Notes under the pieces: model-generated
The model's input: only the letters and a program-made list of their open reading frames with translations
Databases searched by the model: none
Told to the model about the DNA's origin: nothing
Position numbers and translations under genes: made by a program
Origin: Siphonodentalium dalli
Lineage: Eukaryota; Mollusca; Scaphopoda; Gadilida; Siphonodentaliidae
NCBI GenBank assembly: GCA_032622095.1
Contig: CP136063.1
Location: 62,571,897 to 62,635,896, forward strand
DNA length: 64,000 nucleotides
Direction of reading: 5' to 3'
Part shown: in pieces, positions 21,499-32,681 of the stretch
How the letters are laid out: each line of letters opens with the position of its first letter
Position numbering within the stretch: position 1 is the stretch's first letter

Positions 21499-22011
21499 GT
21501 GATTGTTATCACTATGGTTAGGATAACGAACGTGGTGTGTTCCAGCGATTTGCAATGTGTTATAGACATAAACTATTTAGCGCATGTACTGTCTAATGTT
21601 AAGTGTCATAGAGGATTCTTAATATGGAAACATCGTTCAATAGGCGGTTGTTGCTGGCTATATAGAACAGGAAAAATCATGTGCGCTGGTGGTGCTGCTA
21701 ATATTGATAAAGGTACAAGGAGACTAAGGAAGTACGCATGTCTTATACAGAAAACAGGATACAGCGTGCATATTGTCAAAATATCGGCTGTCTACAAATG
21801 TTCAAGATTATTACCCGAACTAATAACACAATACTTAGGGGAAAATTACAACCCTGAAATATTCCCTGCTGTCACTTTTTATGTGGGAAGGATACATTTT
21901 ACATGTCACCTTAAAGGTACAGTATTAATAACGGGTATAAAGAACTACCGTCAGTTGCACGGTATCGTATTACCTAAACTTCTGGAAATTGGCTGCTGTG
22001 GTTATGGATGA
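21499..22011 (+). CDS. TATA-binding-protein-like (TBP-fold) protein
   Basis: 170 residues, close to the size of a TBP core (about 180). Two imperfect repeats are visible. Repeat 1, about 7-88, has RITNVVCSSDLQC, YRTGKIMCAGGA (55-66) and RRLRKYACLIQKTGY (74-88). Repeat 2, about 90-165, has NYNPEIFPAV (116-125) and GTVLITGIK (140-148). These correspond to the 'SGK.V.TGAK', 'A.RKYA..(V/I)QKLG(F/Y)' and 'YEPE.FPG' signatures of TBP. By simple alignment, of the four DNA-kinking Phe positions one stays Phe (IFPA) and one is Tyr (WLY). The other two are not Phe, so DNA contact may differ from the cellular protein. There is no long N-terminal arm. Met6 is an alternative start. The end overlaps the integrase start by 8 bases. 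The likely role is recruiting polymerase II-type transcription to the element's own promoters (inference). Confidence 0.82.
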   Translation: MIVITMVRITNVVCSSDLQCVIDINYLAHVLSNVKCHRGFLIWKHRSIGGCCWLYRTGKIMCAGGAANIDKGTRRLRKYACLIQKTGYSVHIVKISAVYKCSRLLPELITQYLGENYNPEIFPAVTFYVGRIHFTCHLKGTVLITGIKNYRQLHGIVLPKLLEIGCCGYG

Positions 22012-22381
22012 ATATTTAAAATCTGTGTATTATAATCCTTCAGAACCAGGAAGTTTAGGAGGCGTAGAAAAACTGTATCAAGCCGTGAAGAGTGCAGCAA
22101 TTTACGATGTTGGCAGAAAGCAAATCCGGAAATGGCTAGCTTCACAAGAAACCTATTCATTAGTTAGACCTTCCAGACGTAAATTTCCGAGAAGTAGATT
22201 CGTCGTTGAACGTACAGACTCTATGTGGGATTGTGATCTCGCTGACATGGGGGCATCAGGAAGTAATTACCGGTACATACTGGTCGCCATAGACGTGTTT
22301 TCAAGATTCACATGGTGTCGTGCTTTATTGAAGAAAGATGCAAAGAACAACCTCGTATCAAGTTACACCCCCGGAGGTTGA
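22004..22381 (+). pseudogene. Polinton-type retroviral integrase, truncated
   Basis: 125 codons. The N-terminal part (VYYNPSEPGSLGGVEKLYQ, KQIRKWLASQETYSL) and the start of the catalytic core (DSMWDCDLADMG, YILVAIDVFSRFTW) match the Polinton integrase pattern. The first catalytic Asp is D78. The frame then runs into KKDAKNNL and a stop, so the second Asp and the Glu of the DDE triad are missing. The break near 22345 joins directly to a second frame (22338-23129), implying an internal deletion. The protein cannot integrate DNA by itself. It overlaps the end of the TBP-like ORF. Confidence 0.85.
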
Positions 22382-23129
22382 GGCATACACATCTACAGAG
22401 GCATTACCAATTGTGTCGTCTACAGAACCACCTACAAACATTTTGTCTGTTGACACATATCCCAGTGTACACACTATAGGGATGTGGGAGGCGGTTGCGC
22501 GTGCTGCGGCAGCCGCATTGGTCAGTGTCATTGTGGGAGCGCTAGGTTGGTGTTTAAAGCGATTGTTGAACCGGAGGCAGCGCATTAGACTTGAAAATGC
22601 ACCACGTAGCATGTCGGTGTCGCCAACAACCCCTACCTCAACATCAACACCCCTGTTGGAGGATACAAGTTTTAATGCAGATGTGACGACCGACACTACA
22701 CTGGACATTACAGCCAATACGTCTCACCCCTCCGAAACAGGCCAGGACTCTGTGGTAGATATGTCACAGGCTGACCAGGACGTACTGCTAGAAATGTCAC
22801 CGGCTGCACCGACCGCCGACACTATATCCACGGTGTCGCCGATATATCTCGACCTTACACGGCCTGACGCAGACTCTGTTGGGACAGATAACTCACAGTC
22901 CGCAACGTCTTGCGACAACAGCCCTGATACGTCGCCAAAAACCATACATGTGGACATTACCTGTTCGGGCACGGACACTCTGAGAGATGACGATTCATCC
23001 GATGCAACACCCTGTGACGTTAGCCCTGAAGTTTTGACACCCAAGGATTCTGGGATTTCAATGACATCAACGCCTCTGAGAAGGTCTCAGAGAGAGCGAC
23101 ACTCTCCGAACAGATACTCTCCCTCTTAA
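22338..23129 (+). CDS. Thr/Ser-rich single-pass membrane protein, possibly deletion-fused at its start
   Basis: The frame is 263 codons from the first ATG, but that ATG lies inside the truncated integrase. Met49 (22482) is the better start if the original 5' part was deleted. A hydrophobic helix (about 52-75, RAAAAALVSVIVGALGW) is followed by a basic stop-transfer stretch (KRLLNRRQRIR). Then come about 160 residues very rich in Thr, Ser, Asp and Pro with loose repeats (TDTTLDI, SATSCDNSPD, DATPCDVSPE). The C-terminus is basic (RRSQRERHSPNRYSPS). Composition suggests a glycosylated or disordered stalk on a membrane anchor. I do not recognise the family. The GC content is higher than in its surroundings. 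Confidence 0.6.
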   Translation: MQRTTSYQVTPPEVEAYTSTEALPIVSSTEPPTNILSVDTYPSVHTIGMWEAVARAAAAALVSVIVGALGWCLKRLLNRRQRIRLENAPRSMSVSPTTPTSTSTPLLEDTSFNADVTTDTTLDITANTSHPSETGQDSVVDMSQADQDVLLEMSPAAPTADTISTVSPIYLDLTRPDADSVGTDNSQSATSCDNSPDTSPKTIHVDITCSGTDTLRDDDSSDATPCDVSPEVLTPKDSGISMTSTPLRRSQRERHSPNRYSPS

Positions 23130-23136
23130 AAACATT

Positions 23137-23402
23137 AGTTAGTAAAAGTCAGTTTAACATCGATTGATATTTTCCAGAGTAGTCATGCGAATACGATTCT
23201 TATTATTAAAGGCATTTGCGAGGTTCAGAAGTAATACACGGTGATAAAAAAAAAACTAAAAAACAATAACACTATTAGAGGGGTCCATGTAGTACTGAGC
23301 TTAATGCTGATAATATATTATTTTGCGATGTATGTTTATACACAATATAAAAACAATACATACACAACTAGCAATTGGCGTTAAACTGACTTTTATTAGC
23401 TA
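23137..23402. repeat. 20-bp inverted pair
   Basis: TTAGTAAAAGTCAGTTTAAC (from 23137) is mirrored by GTTAAACTGACTTTTATTAG (about 23381-23400), 225 bp apart and just after the membrane-protein ORF. It may be a small MITE or a 3' structure. Nothing else is seen here. Confidence 0.6.
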
Positions 23403-23458
23403 TAACATTATTTCCTGTGAGTACACATGTGTCAATCAGGGTGTTGCTTATTGTTTAA

Positions 23459-23929
23459 AGGTACTCAAGCCGAACAGGGGGGTTCCCCCGTCTCAACAGA
23501 TTCCAACAACAACAATCCTATAAAACTCCTCTCAATTACTATTTCCGTGGCTTCTGAGGTAAAAAATATTTGATACGAGTCGAGGAACTCATCAAACAAA
23601 ACACATATTTTAGAAATCTATTATTTTTCATTATCGGGAATACTTTCGGTTCCCCGAACTCAGTCAAAATTGCGTTATTATTACCACTTGATTTTAGAGT
23701 TAGCCATCCTTGACTGTTTGAATAAATTTTGGTGTACACATCCCGAGCAGATTACGACAGCTTGAAGGCAATTATTAGTACTCGTCTCGAGTAAATAACA
23801 AAATTTCAAAAATCAATATCTAACATCTCTGAGCTTTGTTTGATGGGTTCCGCGACTCGAATCAAATATTTTTTACCCCCGAAGCCAAAGAAATAGTAAT
23901 TGAGCAGCGTTTTAACGGATTGAGTATCT
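23459..23929. mobile_element. piggyBac-like TTAA foldback MITE, copy 1
   Basis: TIRs read AGGTACTCAA... on the left and ...GAGTATCT on the right, flanked by TTAA at 23455-23458 and 23930-23933. The inner arms are longer inverted matches (ATATTTGATACGAGTCGAGGA against GCGACTCGAATCAAATATT). This is the same family as 32033-32512 and 45270-45742. There is no coding potential. TTAA duplications are characteristic of piggyBac-type transposition. Confidence 0.82.
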
Positions 23930-23989
23930 TTAAAGTATTAGGTTATCATTCTGTACATCCGTCCGTTTGTTTTTAGCTGAAGTTGGTAT

Positions 23990-24400
23990 GTGTATCTGGG
24001 TGGCTAACGATACCTGTCAAGTTTGAAGAAGTGTTCTGTCCAATTATTTAGAGAGTTACGACCCCCTTTTTCGTCTTAGAATTTGACAGTATTTTGACAT
24101 TGAAAGCATGGGGTATATGTGTTTTTTCTTCAAATTTAATGTAATTACTATTTTTTTCTTATGTTGTAATACAATTCGAAAATGTCTAAAGGACTTAATT
24201 TACCTCTACCCATCGATGCTCTCGATATATTATGTATGAAAATACGAATGCTGTTTCGGCGCTGATATATTTGGTATTCTGTACTGCGTTGGTTTTGAAG
24301 AAAAAAAACAAACTTTTTTGACTAAATTTTATAATACAACTGCAGGTATTAATGGTTGGTCTATTTTTATAGTATATATGACAACTTATGTTTTATGGCG
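23990..24400 (+). repeat. Duplicated block, left copy, with a broken small ORF
   Basis: It parallels 31990-32745 in the same orientation: CCAATTATTTAGAGAGTTACGACC and the block AATGTCTAAAGGACTTAATTT through GGTATTAATGGTTGGTCT. The right copy carries a 47-codon ORF. Here, loss of bases after GATGCTCTCG shifts the frame, so the ORF starting at 24182 is broken. Confidence 0.75.
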
Positions 24401-24540
24401 GTGATGTATATGACAATCATTAGGTGTTTTGTTGATTCTTTTGGAAAAAGAAATATTTTTGACTACTTTTTATATTTTTTATAATACACTTTATACAGGC
24501 ATTAATATTTTGTTGTTTTTTTTCATATTATGCATGCCAA

Positions 24541-26090
24541 ACGGGTCCATGAAGTTAGCACAACATTCAACATTCGTTCAACATTCGCGTGAAGTTGGCA
24601 CAACATTCAACATTCAACATTCGTTCAACATTCGAATTTTCTTGTACATAAGTCTTTTTTAACGTGAATGGATTAAGTGGGTCGTATATATAGCACTCCT
24701 ATCAAAATTAGAGTATTCGATACTTCGATGCTCATTTTTGAGCAATTTTAACATTCGATTTTTCTTGTACGTAAATTGTTTTAACTTGAATGGATTTAGT
24801 GGGTCGTATATATAGCACTCCTATCAAAATGAGTATTGGATATTTCGACGCTCATTTTTGAGCAATTTCAATTCCGGGGGAGAGAGGGGGCACATCATAT
24901 ACGCATGATCGGATCGGGCCCATATATGCAGGGATTGTACCCTGATGGTACTTTAATTCTCCATAGGGCCCACCCCTATCATGTGTGGTTTTCGCTGGCG
25001 AATGTTGAACAGAAAGAACATTCAACATTCGTTCAACATTCGCGTGAAGTTGGCACAACATTCAACATTCAACATTCGTTCAACATTCGAATTTTCTTGT
25101 ACATAAGTCTTTTTTAACGTGAATGGATTAAGTGGGTCGTATATATAGCACTCCTATCAAAATTAGAGTATTCGATACTTCGATGCTCATTTTTGAGCAA
25201 TTTTAACATTCGATTTTTCTTGTACGTAAATTGTTTTAACGTGAATGGATTTAGTGGGTCGTATATACAGCACTCCTATCAAAATGAGTATTCGATATTT
25301 CGACGCTCATTTTTGAGCAATTTCAATTCCGGGGGAGAGAGGGGGCACATCATATACGCATGATCGGATCGGGCCCATATATGGAGGCATTGTACCCTGA
25401 TGGTACTTTAATTCTCCATAGGGCCCACGCCTATCATGTGTGGTTTTCGCTGGCGAATGTTGAACAGAAAGAACATTCAACATTCGTTCAACATTCGCGT
25501 GAAGTTGGCACAACATTCAACATTCAACATTCGTTCAACATTCGAATTTTCTTGTACATAAGTTTTTTTAACGTGAATGGATTAAGTGGGTCGTATATAT
25601 AGCACTCCTATCAAAATTAGAGTATTCGATACTTCGATGCTCATTTTTGAGCAATTTTAACATTCGATTTTTCTTATACGTAAATTGTTTTAACTTGAAT
25701 GGATTTAGTGGGTCGTATATATAGCACTCCTATCAAAATGAGTATTGGATACATCGACGCTAATTTTTGAGCAATTTCAATTCCGGGGGAGAGAGGGGGC
25801 ACATCATATACGCATGATCGGATCGGGCCCATATATGCAGGGATTTACCCTGATGGTACTTTACTTGTTTGTCCATAGGCCCACGCCTAGCATGTGTGGT
25901 TTTCGCTGGCGAATGTTGAACAGAAAGAACATTCGTATGAAGTTGGAACAACATTCAACATTCAACATTCGTTCAACATTCGAATTTTTTTATATATAAG
26001 TTTTTTTAACGTGAATGGATTAAGTGGGTCGTATATATAGCAATCCTTTCAATATAATTAGAGTATTCGATGCTCTTTTTTAGCTCCATG
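24541..26090 (+). repeat. Satellite array, left arm (about 455-bp unit)
   Basis: About 3.3 units. Each unit has a CAACATTCGTT-type minisatellite, two related 120-bp subunits (GTGGGTCGTATATATAGCAC, TCATTTTTGAGCAATTT) and a GC-richer block (GGATCGGGCCCATATATG, GCCCACGCCTATCATGTGTG). The units are over 95% alike by eye. Many short frames cross the array, with repeated peptides in both strands, and I take them as non-coding. The array is inverted relative to 28995-31930. Confidence 0.93.
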
Positions 26091-26108
26091 AATTCCGTTC
26101 CCAGTTCC

Positions 26109-27590
26109 CTATTCTCCTAAAATTGCACTTTTGTTACTAAATCGGCTGCGTAGCCAGAGCCACGGTGACCACCCGGGAATCCTTGTATTTTCGTTCGGTG
26201 ACACCCAGCGGGCATCTATAAGAAAGTCACGCGACCATGCAGCCCCTGCCAAATTTTCGAACATTGGGCTGAAGTCGTGCATGGAGCTAAAATTGCATTT
26301 TTTGTTCCTAAATCGGCTGCGTAGCCAGAACCATGGTGGCCACCCGGGAATCCTTGTATTTTCGTGCGGTGCCACCCAGCGGGCATTTATAAGAAAGTCA
26401 CGCGACCATGCAGCCCCTTCCAAATTTTCGAAATTGGGCTGAAGTCGTGCATGGGGTGTCAAAATAGCACTTTTCGTTACTAAATCGGCTGCGTAGCCAG
26501 AGTGATGGTGGCCACCCGGGAATCCTTGTATTTTCGTGCGGTGCCACCCAGCGGGCATCTATTGGAATGTCACTCGACCATGCAGCCCCTCCAAATTTTC
26601 GAAAATTGGGCTGAAGTCGTGCATGGGGTGTCAAAATAGCACTTTTAGTAACTAAATCGGCTGCGTAGCCAGAGCCACGGTGACCACCCGGGAATCCTTG
26701 TATTTTCGTGCGGTGCCACCCAGCGGGCATCTATAGGAAAGTCACGCGACCCTGCAGCCCCTTCCAAATTTTCTAAAATTGGGCTGAAGTCGTGCATGGG
26801 GTGTCAAAATAGCACTTTTCGTTACTAAATCGGCTGCGTAGCCAGAGTCATGGTGGCCACCCGGGAATCCTTGTATTTCCGTGCGGTGCCACCCAGCGGG
26901 CATCTATTGGAATGTCACTCGACCATGCAGCCCCTCCAAATTTTCGAAAATTGGGCTGAAGTCGTGCATGGGGTGTCAAAATAGCACTTTTAGTAACTAA
27001 ATCGGCTGCGTAGCCAGAGTCATGTTGGCCACCCGGGAATCCTTTTATTTCCGTGCGGTGCCACCCAGCGGGCATCTATAGGAAAGTCACGCGACCCTGC
27101 AGCCCCTTCCAAATTTTCGAAAATTGGGCTGAAGTCGTGCATGGGGTGTCAAAATAGCACTTTTCGTTACTAAATCGGCTGCGTAGCCAGAGTCATGGTG
27201 GCCACCCGGGAATCCTTGTATTTCCGTGCGGTGCCATCCAGCGGGCATCTATAGGAAAGTCACGCGACCATGCAGCCCCTGCCAAATTTTCGAAAATTGG
27301 GCTGAAGTCGTGCATGGGGTGTCAAAATAGCACTTTTCGTTACTAAATCGGCTGCGTAGCCAGAGTCATGGTGGCCACCCGGGAATCCTTGTATTTCCGT
27401 GCGGTGCCATCCAGTGGGCATCTATAGGAAAGTCACGCGACCATGCAGTCCCTTCCACATTTTCGAAAATTGGGCTGAAGTCGTGCATGGGGTGTCAAAA
27501 TTGCACTTTTTGTTACTAAATCGGCTGCGTAGCCAGAACCATGGCGGCGAACCGTGGATCCTTGCATTTCGTGTGGTGCCACCCATAGTG
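26109..27590. repeat. 172-bp tandem array, about 9 units
   Basis: CGGCTGCGTAGCCAGA starts units at 26143, 26314, 26486, 26658, 26831, 27003, 27176, 27349 and 27522, so the period is 171-173 bp. Each unit contains CACCCGGGAATCCTTGTATT and TGGGCTGAAGTCGTGCATGG. It sits at the centre of the Polinton-derived element, between the two inverted satellite arrays. Frames cross it on the minus strand, but I regard them as unselected. Confidence 0.95.
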
Positions 27591-28994
27591 TAGGTAGTTA
27601 GTGACAAAAAATGATCGGATCGATACAAGTCGGATAAAAGCGCCATTTTTTAGTATCTTGTAGGACAGCATATCTAGTCTAGGAATTTTTCAAGAACCAA
27701 CTTTTCGACCGACGTAGATCCGAAAATTCAAGATGGCGTCCAAGATGGCCGCCGGTTTGACGGTGGCACACCTAATAGATTTGCTTCTTGATTTGATATG
27801 GTAAACATAACGAATTCCTCGACACTTTCTATTATTAGTGTTCATAGAATGACAACCGCGACTTTTAGTTGAAAAAATGACCACAATTATTCAAGATGGA
27901 TGCCAAAATGGCGGCCAAAACATGAGAAATTGGGTTTTTTCCTTATTTAAAAAAAAAATACTTTACAATTTTCGAGATAATATAAGAGAGATATCAACTA
28001 TGTGTTCATTATTCGATGGAATAACTTCTGTGGAAGAGTTATGCACATTAAAGGTGAAGTAGTATTGTTCGTTCTGGTAGAAATATGAGGTAGAATATGT
28101 GCTATATAAAATAAATGAAATTATTCTCAGACTGTGTTTCATTCTGTAAATGCTCAATAACCAACCTAGAATGACCCTGATGTCATCAATTCTATTTGCG
28201 ACACTACTATATGGTTGGATCAATTGAATAAAAATTTGTATGTCGAGATGTTTACAAATAAAAAAATAGTTTAGTAGAGGATTTACCACGAAATTAGGAA
28301 ACACTAAATGACAGACCCCATACTCATCAAACTCAATTTATTTCTCAAAAACAAGAACATATGGAAGGTATTCTGCAACATATCTTCATCATTAGGCCTC
28401 GTATTCAATTTACCAATACTTAAATTCAGTGTTGTATGTCCAATTATACACAAAATGATTGAAGCGTATACCGGAAAGTATAGTTGAGTTCGGAGTAAGA
28501 AATAATATTATTTCCTTGTATCATATAGTGTCCTCAATTATTTCAGCAACAGAACATGAAACACAATCATGCGAATAGCGCAGATTCAATAATATATATG
28601 CATATGTATACTTTTGAGTGTTATATTGTTGCTGATATATACTCCAGGGGGCCATGTGGTGGGAAGATGGGATCAGTAAATTTGAAAATATTCTTTGTTT
28701 TAATAAACTGAATTGAACAATTCACTACTCACAACCACATCTGCACAACTCCGTACATGGAAGTTTGCTTTTTGAACATTTGCACCTGGAACAAACCGAT
28801 TTCAAACAAATTTAATCAATTCGGTGCACACTCTAGCCACTTCTGGGGTTGTCAACCATACAAGAACAAAAGAATCGTCAATAAATTTTCACCCGAAGTA
28901 GTCACACTGGGGGGAAAACTGTTTCACCAGAATCGATTCTATCACCCTTCCGGTTTCGTCTCTATCAATTAAGTTCCGACTCTTTCGCGGTTTG
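27591..28994. other. Unassigned spacer inside the Polinton-derived element
   Basis: No gene or tandem repeat. Two AAGATGGCGTCC / CAAGATGG and AAAATGGCGGCC strings (27732-27915) recall those in the foldback arms at 39.5-40.3 and 43.3-44.1 kb, suggesting another repeat relic. Confidence 0.35.
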
Positions 28995-31930
28995 TTAAAA
29001 AATATCGAATACTCATTTTGATAGGAGTGCTATATATACGACCCACTAAATCCATTCACGTTAAAACAATTTATGCACAAGAAAAATCGAATGTTAAAAT
29101 TGCTCAAAAATGAGCATCGAAGTATCGAATACTCTAATTTTGATAGGGGTGCTATATATACGACCCACTCAATCCATTCACGTTCAAAAACAAATGTACA
29201 AGAAAATTCGAATGTTGAACGAATGTTGAATGTTGTGCCAACTTCACGCGAATGTTGAACGAATGTTGCATGTTCTTTCTGTTCAACATTCGCCAGCGAA
29301 AACCACACATGCTAGGCGTGGGCCCTATGGATAATTAAAGTACCATCAGGGTATAATGCCTGCATATATGGGCCCGATCCGATCATGCGTATATGATGTG
29401 CCCCCTCTTTCCCCCGGAATTGAAATTGCTCAAAAATGAGCGTGATTTGAAATGCTCAAAAATGAGCGTCGAGGTATCCAATACTAATTTTGATAGGAGT
29501 GCTATGTATACGACCCACTAAATCCATTCACATTAAAACAATTTATGTACAAACAAAATCGAATGTTAAAATTGCTCAAAAATGAGCATCGAAGTATCGA
29601 ATACTCATTTTGATAGGAGTGCTATATATACGACCCACTAAATCAATTCACGTTAAAACAATTTATGCACAAGAAAAAATCGAATGTTAAATTTGCTCAA
29701 AAATGAGCATCGAAGTATCGAATACTCATTTTGATAGGAGTGCTATATATACGACCCACTAAATCCATTCACGTTAAAACAATTTATGCACAAGAAAAAT
29801 CGAATGTTAAAATTGCTCAAAAATGAGCATCGAAGTATCGAATACTCTAATTTTGATAGGGGTGCTATATATACGACCCACTCAATCCATTCACGTTCAA
29901 AAACAAATGTACAAGAAAATTCGAATGTTGAACGAATGTTGAATGTTGAATGTTGTGCCAACTTCACGCGAATGTTGAACGAATGTTGCATGTTCTTTCT
30001 GTTCAACATTCGTCAGCGAAAACCAGACATGCTAGGCGTGGGCCCTACGGAGAATTAAAGTACCATCAGGGTATAATGCCTGCATATATGGGCCCGATCC
30101 GATCATGCGTATATGATATGCCTCCTCTTGTCCCCGGAATTGAAATTGCTCAAAAATGAGCGTGATTTGAAATTGCTCAAAAATGAGCGTCGATGTATCC
30201 AATACTCATTTTGATAGGAGTGCTATGTATACGACCCACTAAATCCATTCACGTTAAAACAATTTATGCACAAGAAAAATCGAATGTTAAAATTGCTCAA
30301 AAATGAGCATCGAAGTATCGAATACTCTAATTTTGATAGGGGTGCTATATATACGACCCACTCAATCCATTCACGTTAAAAAACAAATGTACAAGAAAAT
30401 TCGAATGTTGAACGAATGTTGAATGTTGAATGTTGTGCCAACTTCACGCGAATGTTGAACGAATGTTGCATGTTCTTTCTGTTCAACATTCGTCAGCGAA
30501 AACCAGACATGCTAGGCGTGGGCCCTACGGAGAATTAAAGTACCATCAGGGTATAATGCCTGCATATATGGGCCCGATCCGATCATGCGTATATGATATG
30601 CCTCCTCTTGTCCCCGGAATTGAAATTGCTCAAAAATGAGCGTGATTTGAAATTGCTCAAAAATGAGCGTCGATGTATCCAATACTCATTTTGATAGGAG
30701 TGCTATGTATACGACCCACTAAATCCATTCACGTTAAAACAATTTATGCACAAGAAAAATCGAATGTTAAAATTGCTCAAAAATGAGCATCGAAGTATCG
30801 AATACTCTAATTTTGATAGGGGTGCTATATATACGACCCACTCAATCCATTCACGTTCAAAAACAAATGTACAAGAAAATTCGAATGTTGAACGAATGTT
30901 GAATGTTGAATGTTGTGCCAACTTCACGCGAATGTTGAACGAATGTTGCATGTTCTTTCTGTTCAACATTCGTCAGCGAAAACCAGACATGCTAGGCGTG
31001 GGCCCTATGGAGAATTAAAGTACCATCAGGGTATAATTCCTGCATATATGGGCCCGATCCGATCATGCGTATATGATGTGCCCCCTCTTTTCCCCGGAAT
31101 TGAAATTGCTCAAAAATGAGCGTGATTTGAAATTGCTCAAAAATGAGCGTCGATGTATCCAATACTCATTTTGATAGGAGTGCTATGTATACGACCCACT
31201 AAATCCATTCACATTAAAACAATTTATGTACAAGAAAAATCGAATGTTAAAATTGCTCAAAAATGAGCATCGAAGTATCGAATACTCTAATTTTGACAAG
31301 GGTGCTATATATACGACCCACTCAATCCATTCACGTTCAAAAACAAATGTACAAGAAAATTCGAATGTTGAACGAATGTTGAATGTTGAATGTTGTGCCA
31401 ACTTCACGCGAATGTTGAACGAATGTTGCATGTTCTTTCTGTTCAACATTCGCCAGCGAAAACCACACATGCTAGGCGTGGGCCCTATGTATAATTAAAG
31501 TACCATCAGGGTATAATGCCTGCATATATGGGCCCGATCCGATCATGCGTATATGATGTGCCCCCTCTTTCCCCCGGAATTGAAATTGCTCAAAAATGAG
31601 CGTGATTTGAAATTGCTCAAAAATGAGCGTCGATGTATCCAATACTCATTTTGATATATAGGAGTGCTATGTATACGACCCACTAAATCCATTCACATTA
31701 AAACAATTTATGTACAAGAAAAATCGAACGTTAAAATTGCTCAAAAATGAGCATCGAAGTATCGAATACTCTAATTTTGACAAGGGTGCTATATATACGA
31801 CCCACTCAATCCATTCACGTTCAAAAACAAATGTACAAGAAAATTCTAATGTTGAATGTTGTGCCAACTTCACGCGAATGTTGAACGAATGTTGAATGTT
31901 GAATGTTGAATGTTGTGCTAACTTCACGGA
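28995..31930 (-). repeat. Satellite array, right arm, inverted relative to the left arm
   Basis: This is the reverse complement of the 24541-26090 array. GTTCAACATTCGCCAGCG or its T variant recurs at 29281, 30001, 30481, 30961 and 31441, giving spacings of 720 and 480 bp. Unit variants differ in the number of 120-bp subunits. Both arrays end at the same junction: GCTAACTTCACGGACCCATG here, and CATGAAGTTAGCAC preceded by GGGTC in the left array. Confidence 0.93.
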
Positions 31931-32032
31931 CCCATGCCAAACGTTGTTGTTTTTTTGGCGATGTATGCCATGTTCTAAGATACGTTCCGTCCAATTTATT
32001 TTAAAACGAGTTACGACCATTTTTCTACTTAA

Positions 32033-32512
32033 AGGTACTCAACCCGATAAAACTCCTCTCAATTACTATTTCAATGGCTTCGGGGGTCAAAAATATTTGA
32101 TTCGAGTCGAGGAAGTCACCCATCAAAGCTCAGATTTGTTAGATATCGATTTTAGAAATCTATTATTTTTCATTATCGGGAATTCTTTCTGGCCCAGAAG
32201 ACAATCAAAAATTCGTTATTATTACCCACTTGATTATAGAGTTATCCATCCTTGTCTGTTTGAATAGAATTTTGGCGTAAAATCTCGAGCAGGTTACCAA
32301 ATTGACGGCAGTTATTGGTACTCATCTCGAGAACATAAGAATTTTCAAAAATCAATATCTAATAACTCTGAGCTTTGTTTGATGGGTTCCTCGACTCGAA
32401 TCAAATATTTTTTACCCCCAAAGCCAAAGAAATAGTAATATAGGACCCTCTGATCGGATTGTTGTTGTTGGAATCTGTTGAGATGGGGACCCTCTTTACG
32501 GGTTGAGTACCT
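32033..32512. mobile_element. piggyBac-like TTAA foldback MITE, copy 2
   Basis: Termini AGGTACTCAACCCG and CGGGTTGAGTACCT, with TTAA at 32029-32032 and 32513-32516. The arms contain CAATGGCTTCGGGGGTCAAA and a reverse copy. It sits within the right copy of the duplicated block. Confidence 0.88.
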
Positions 32513-32537
32513 TTAACATTTGACCGTACAATTCGAA

Positions 32538-32681
32538 ATGTCTAAAGGACTTATTTTACCTCTACCCATCGATGCTCTCGCTTATATTATGTATGAAAAT
32601 ACGAATGCTGTTTCGGCGCTGATATATTTGGCATTTCTGTACTGCGTTGGTTTTGAAAAAAAAACAAACTTTTTTGACTAA
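32538..32681 (+). CDS. 47-residue hydrophobic ORF in a duplicated Polinton block
   Basis: The frame starts MSKGLILPLPIDALAYIMYE and ends in a hydrophobic segment (NAVSALIYLAFLYC) and KKTNFFD. It could encode a small membrane peptide, with one hydrophobic stretch at about residues 24-38. The left copy at 24182 has the same start but is frame-shifted. Preservation of the frame in only one of two copies is weak evidence. The function is unknown. Confidence 0.35.
   Translation: MSKGLILPLPIDALAYIMYENTNAVSALIYLAFLYCVGFEKKTNFFD

Noticed and set aside
26109-27646. Frames of 75-150 codons over the 172-bp array
   Set aside because: Translations follow the tandem unit and change frame between units. 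This is typical of non-coding repeats.
24836-32020. Many recurrent 60-120-codon frames on both strands
   Set aside because: They are produced by the satellite units and recur with the array period in both orientations. They carry no domain.
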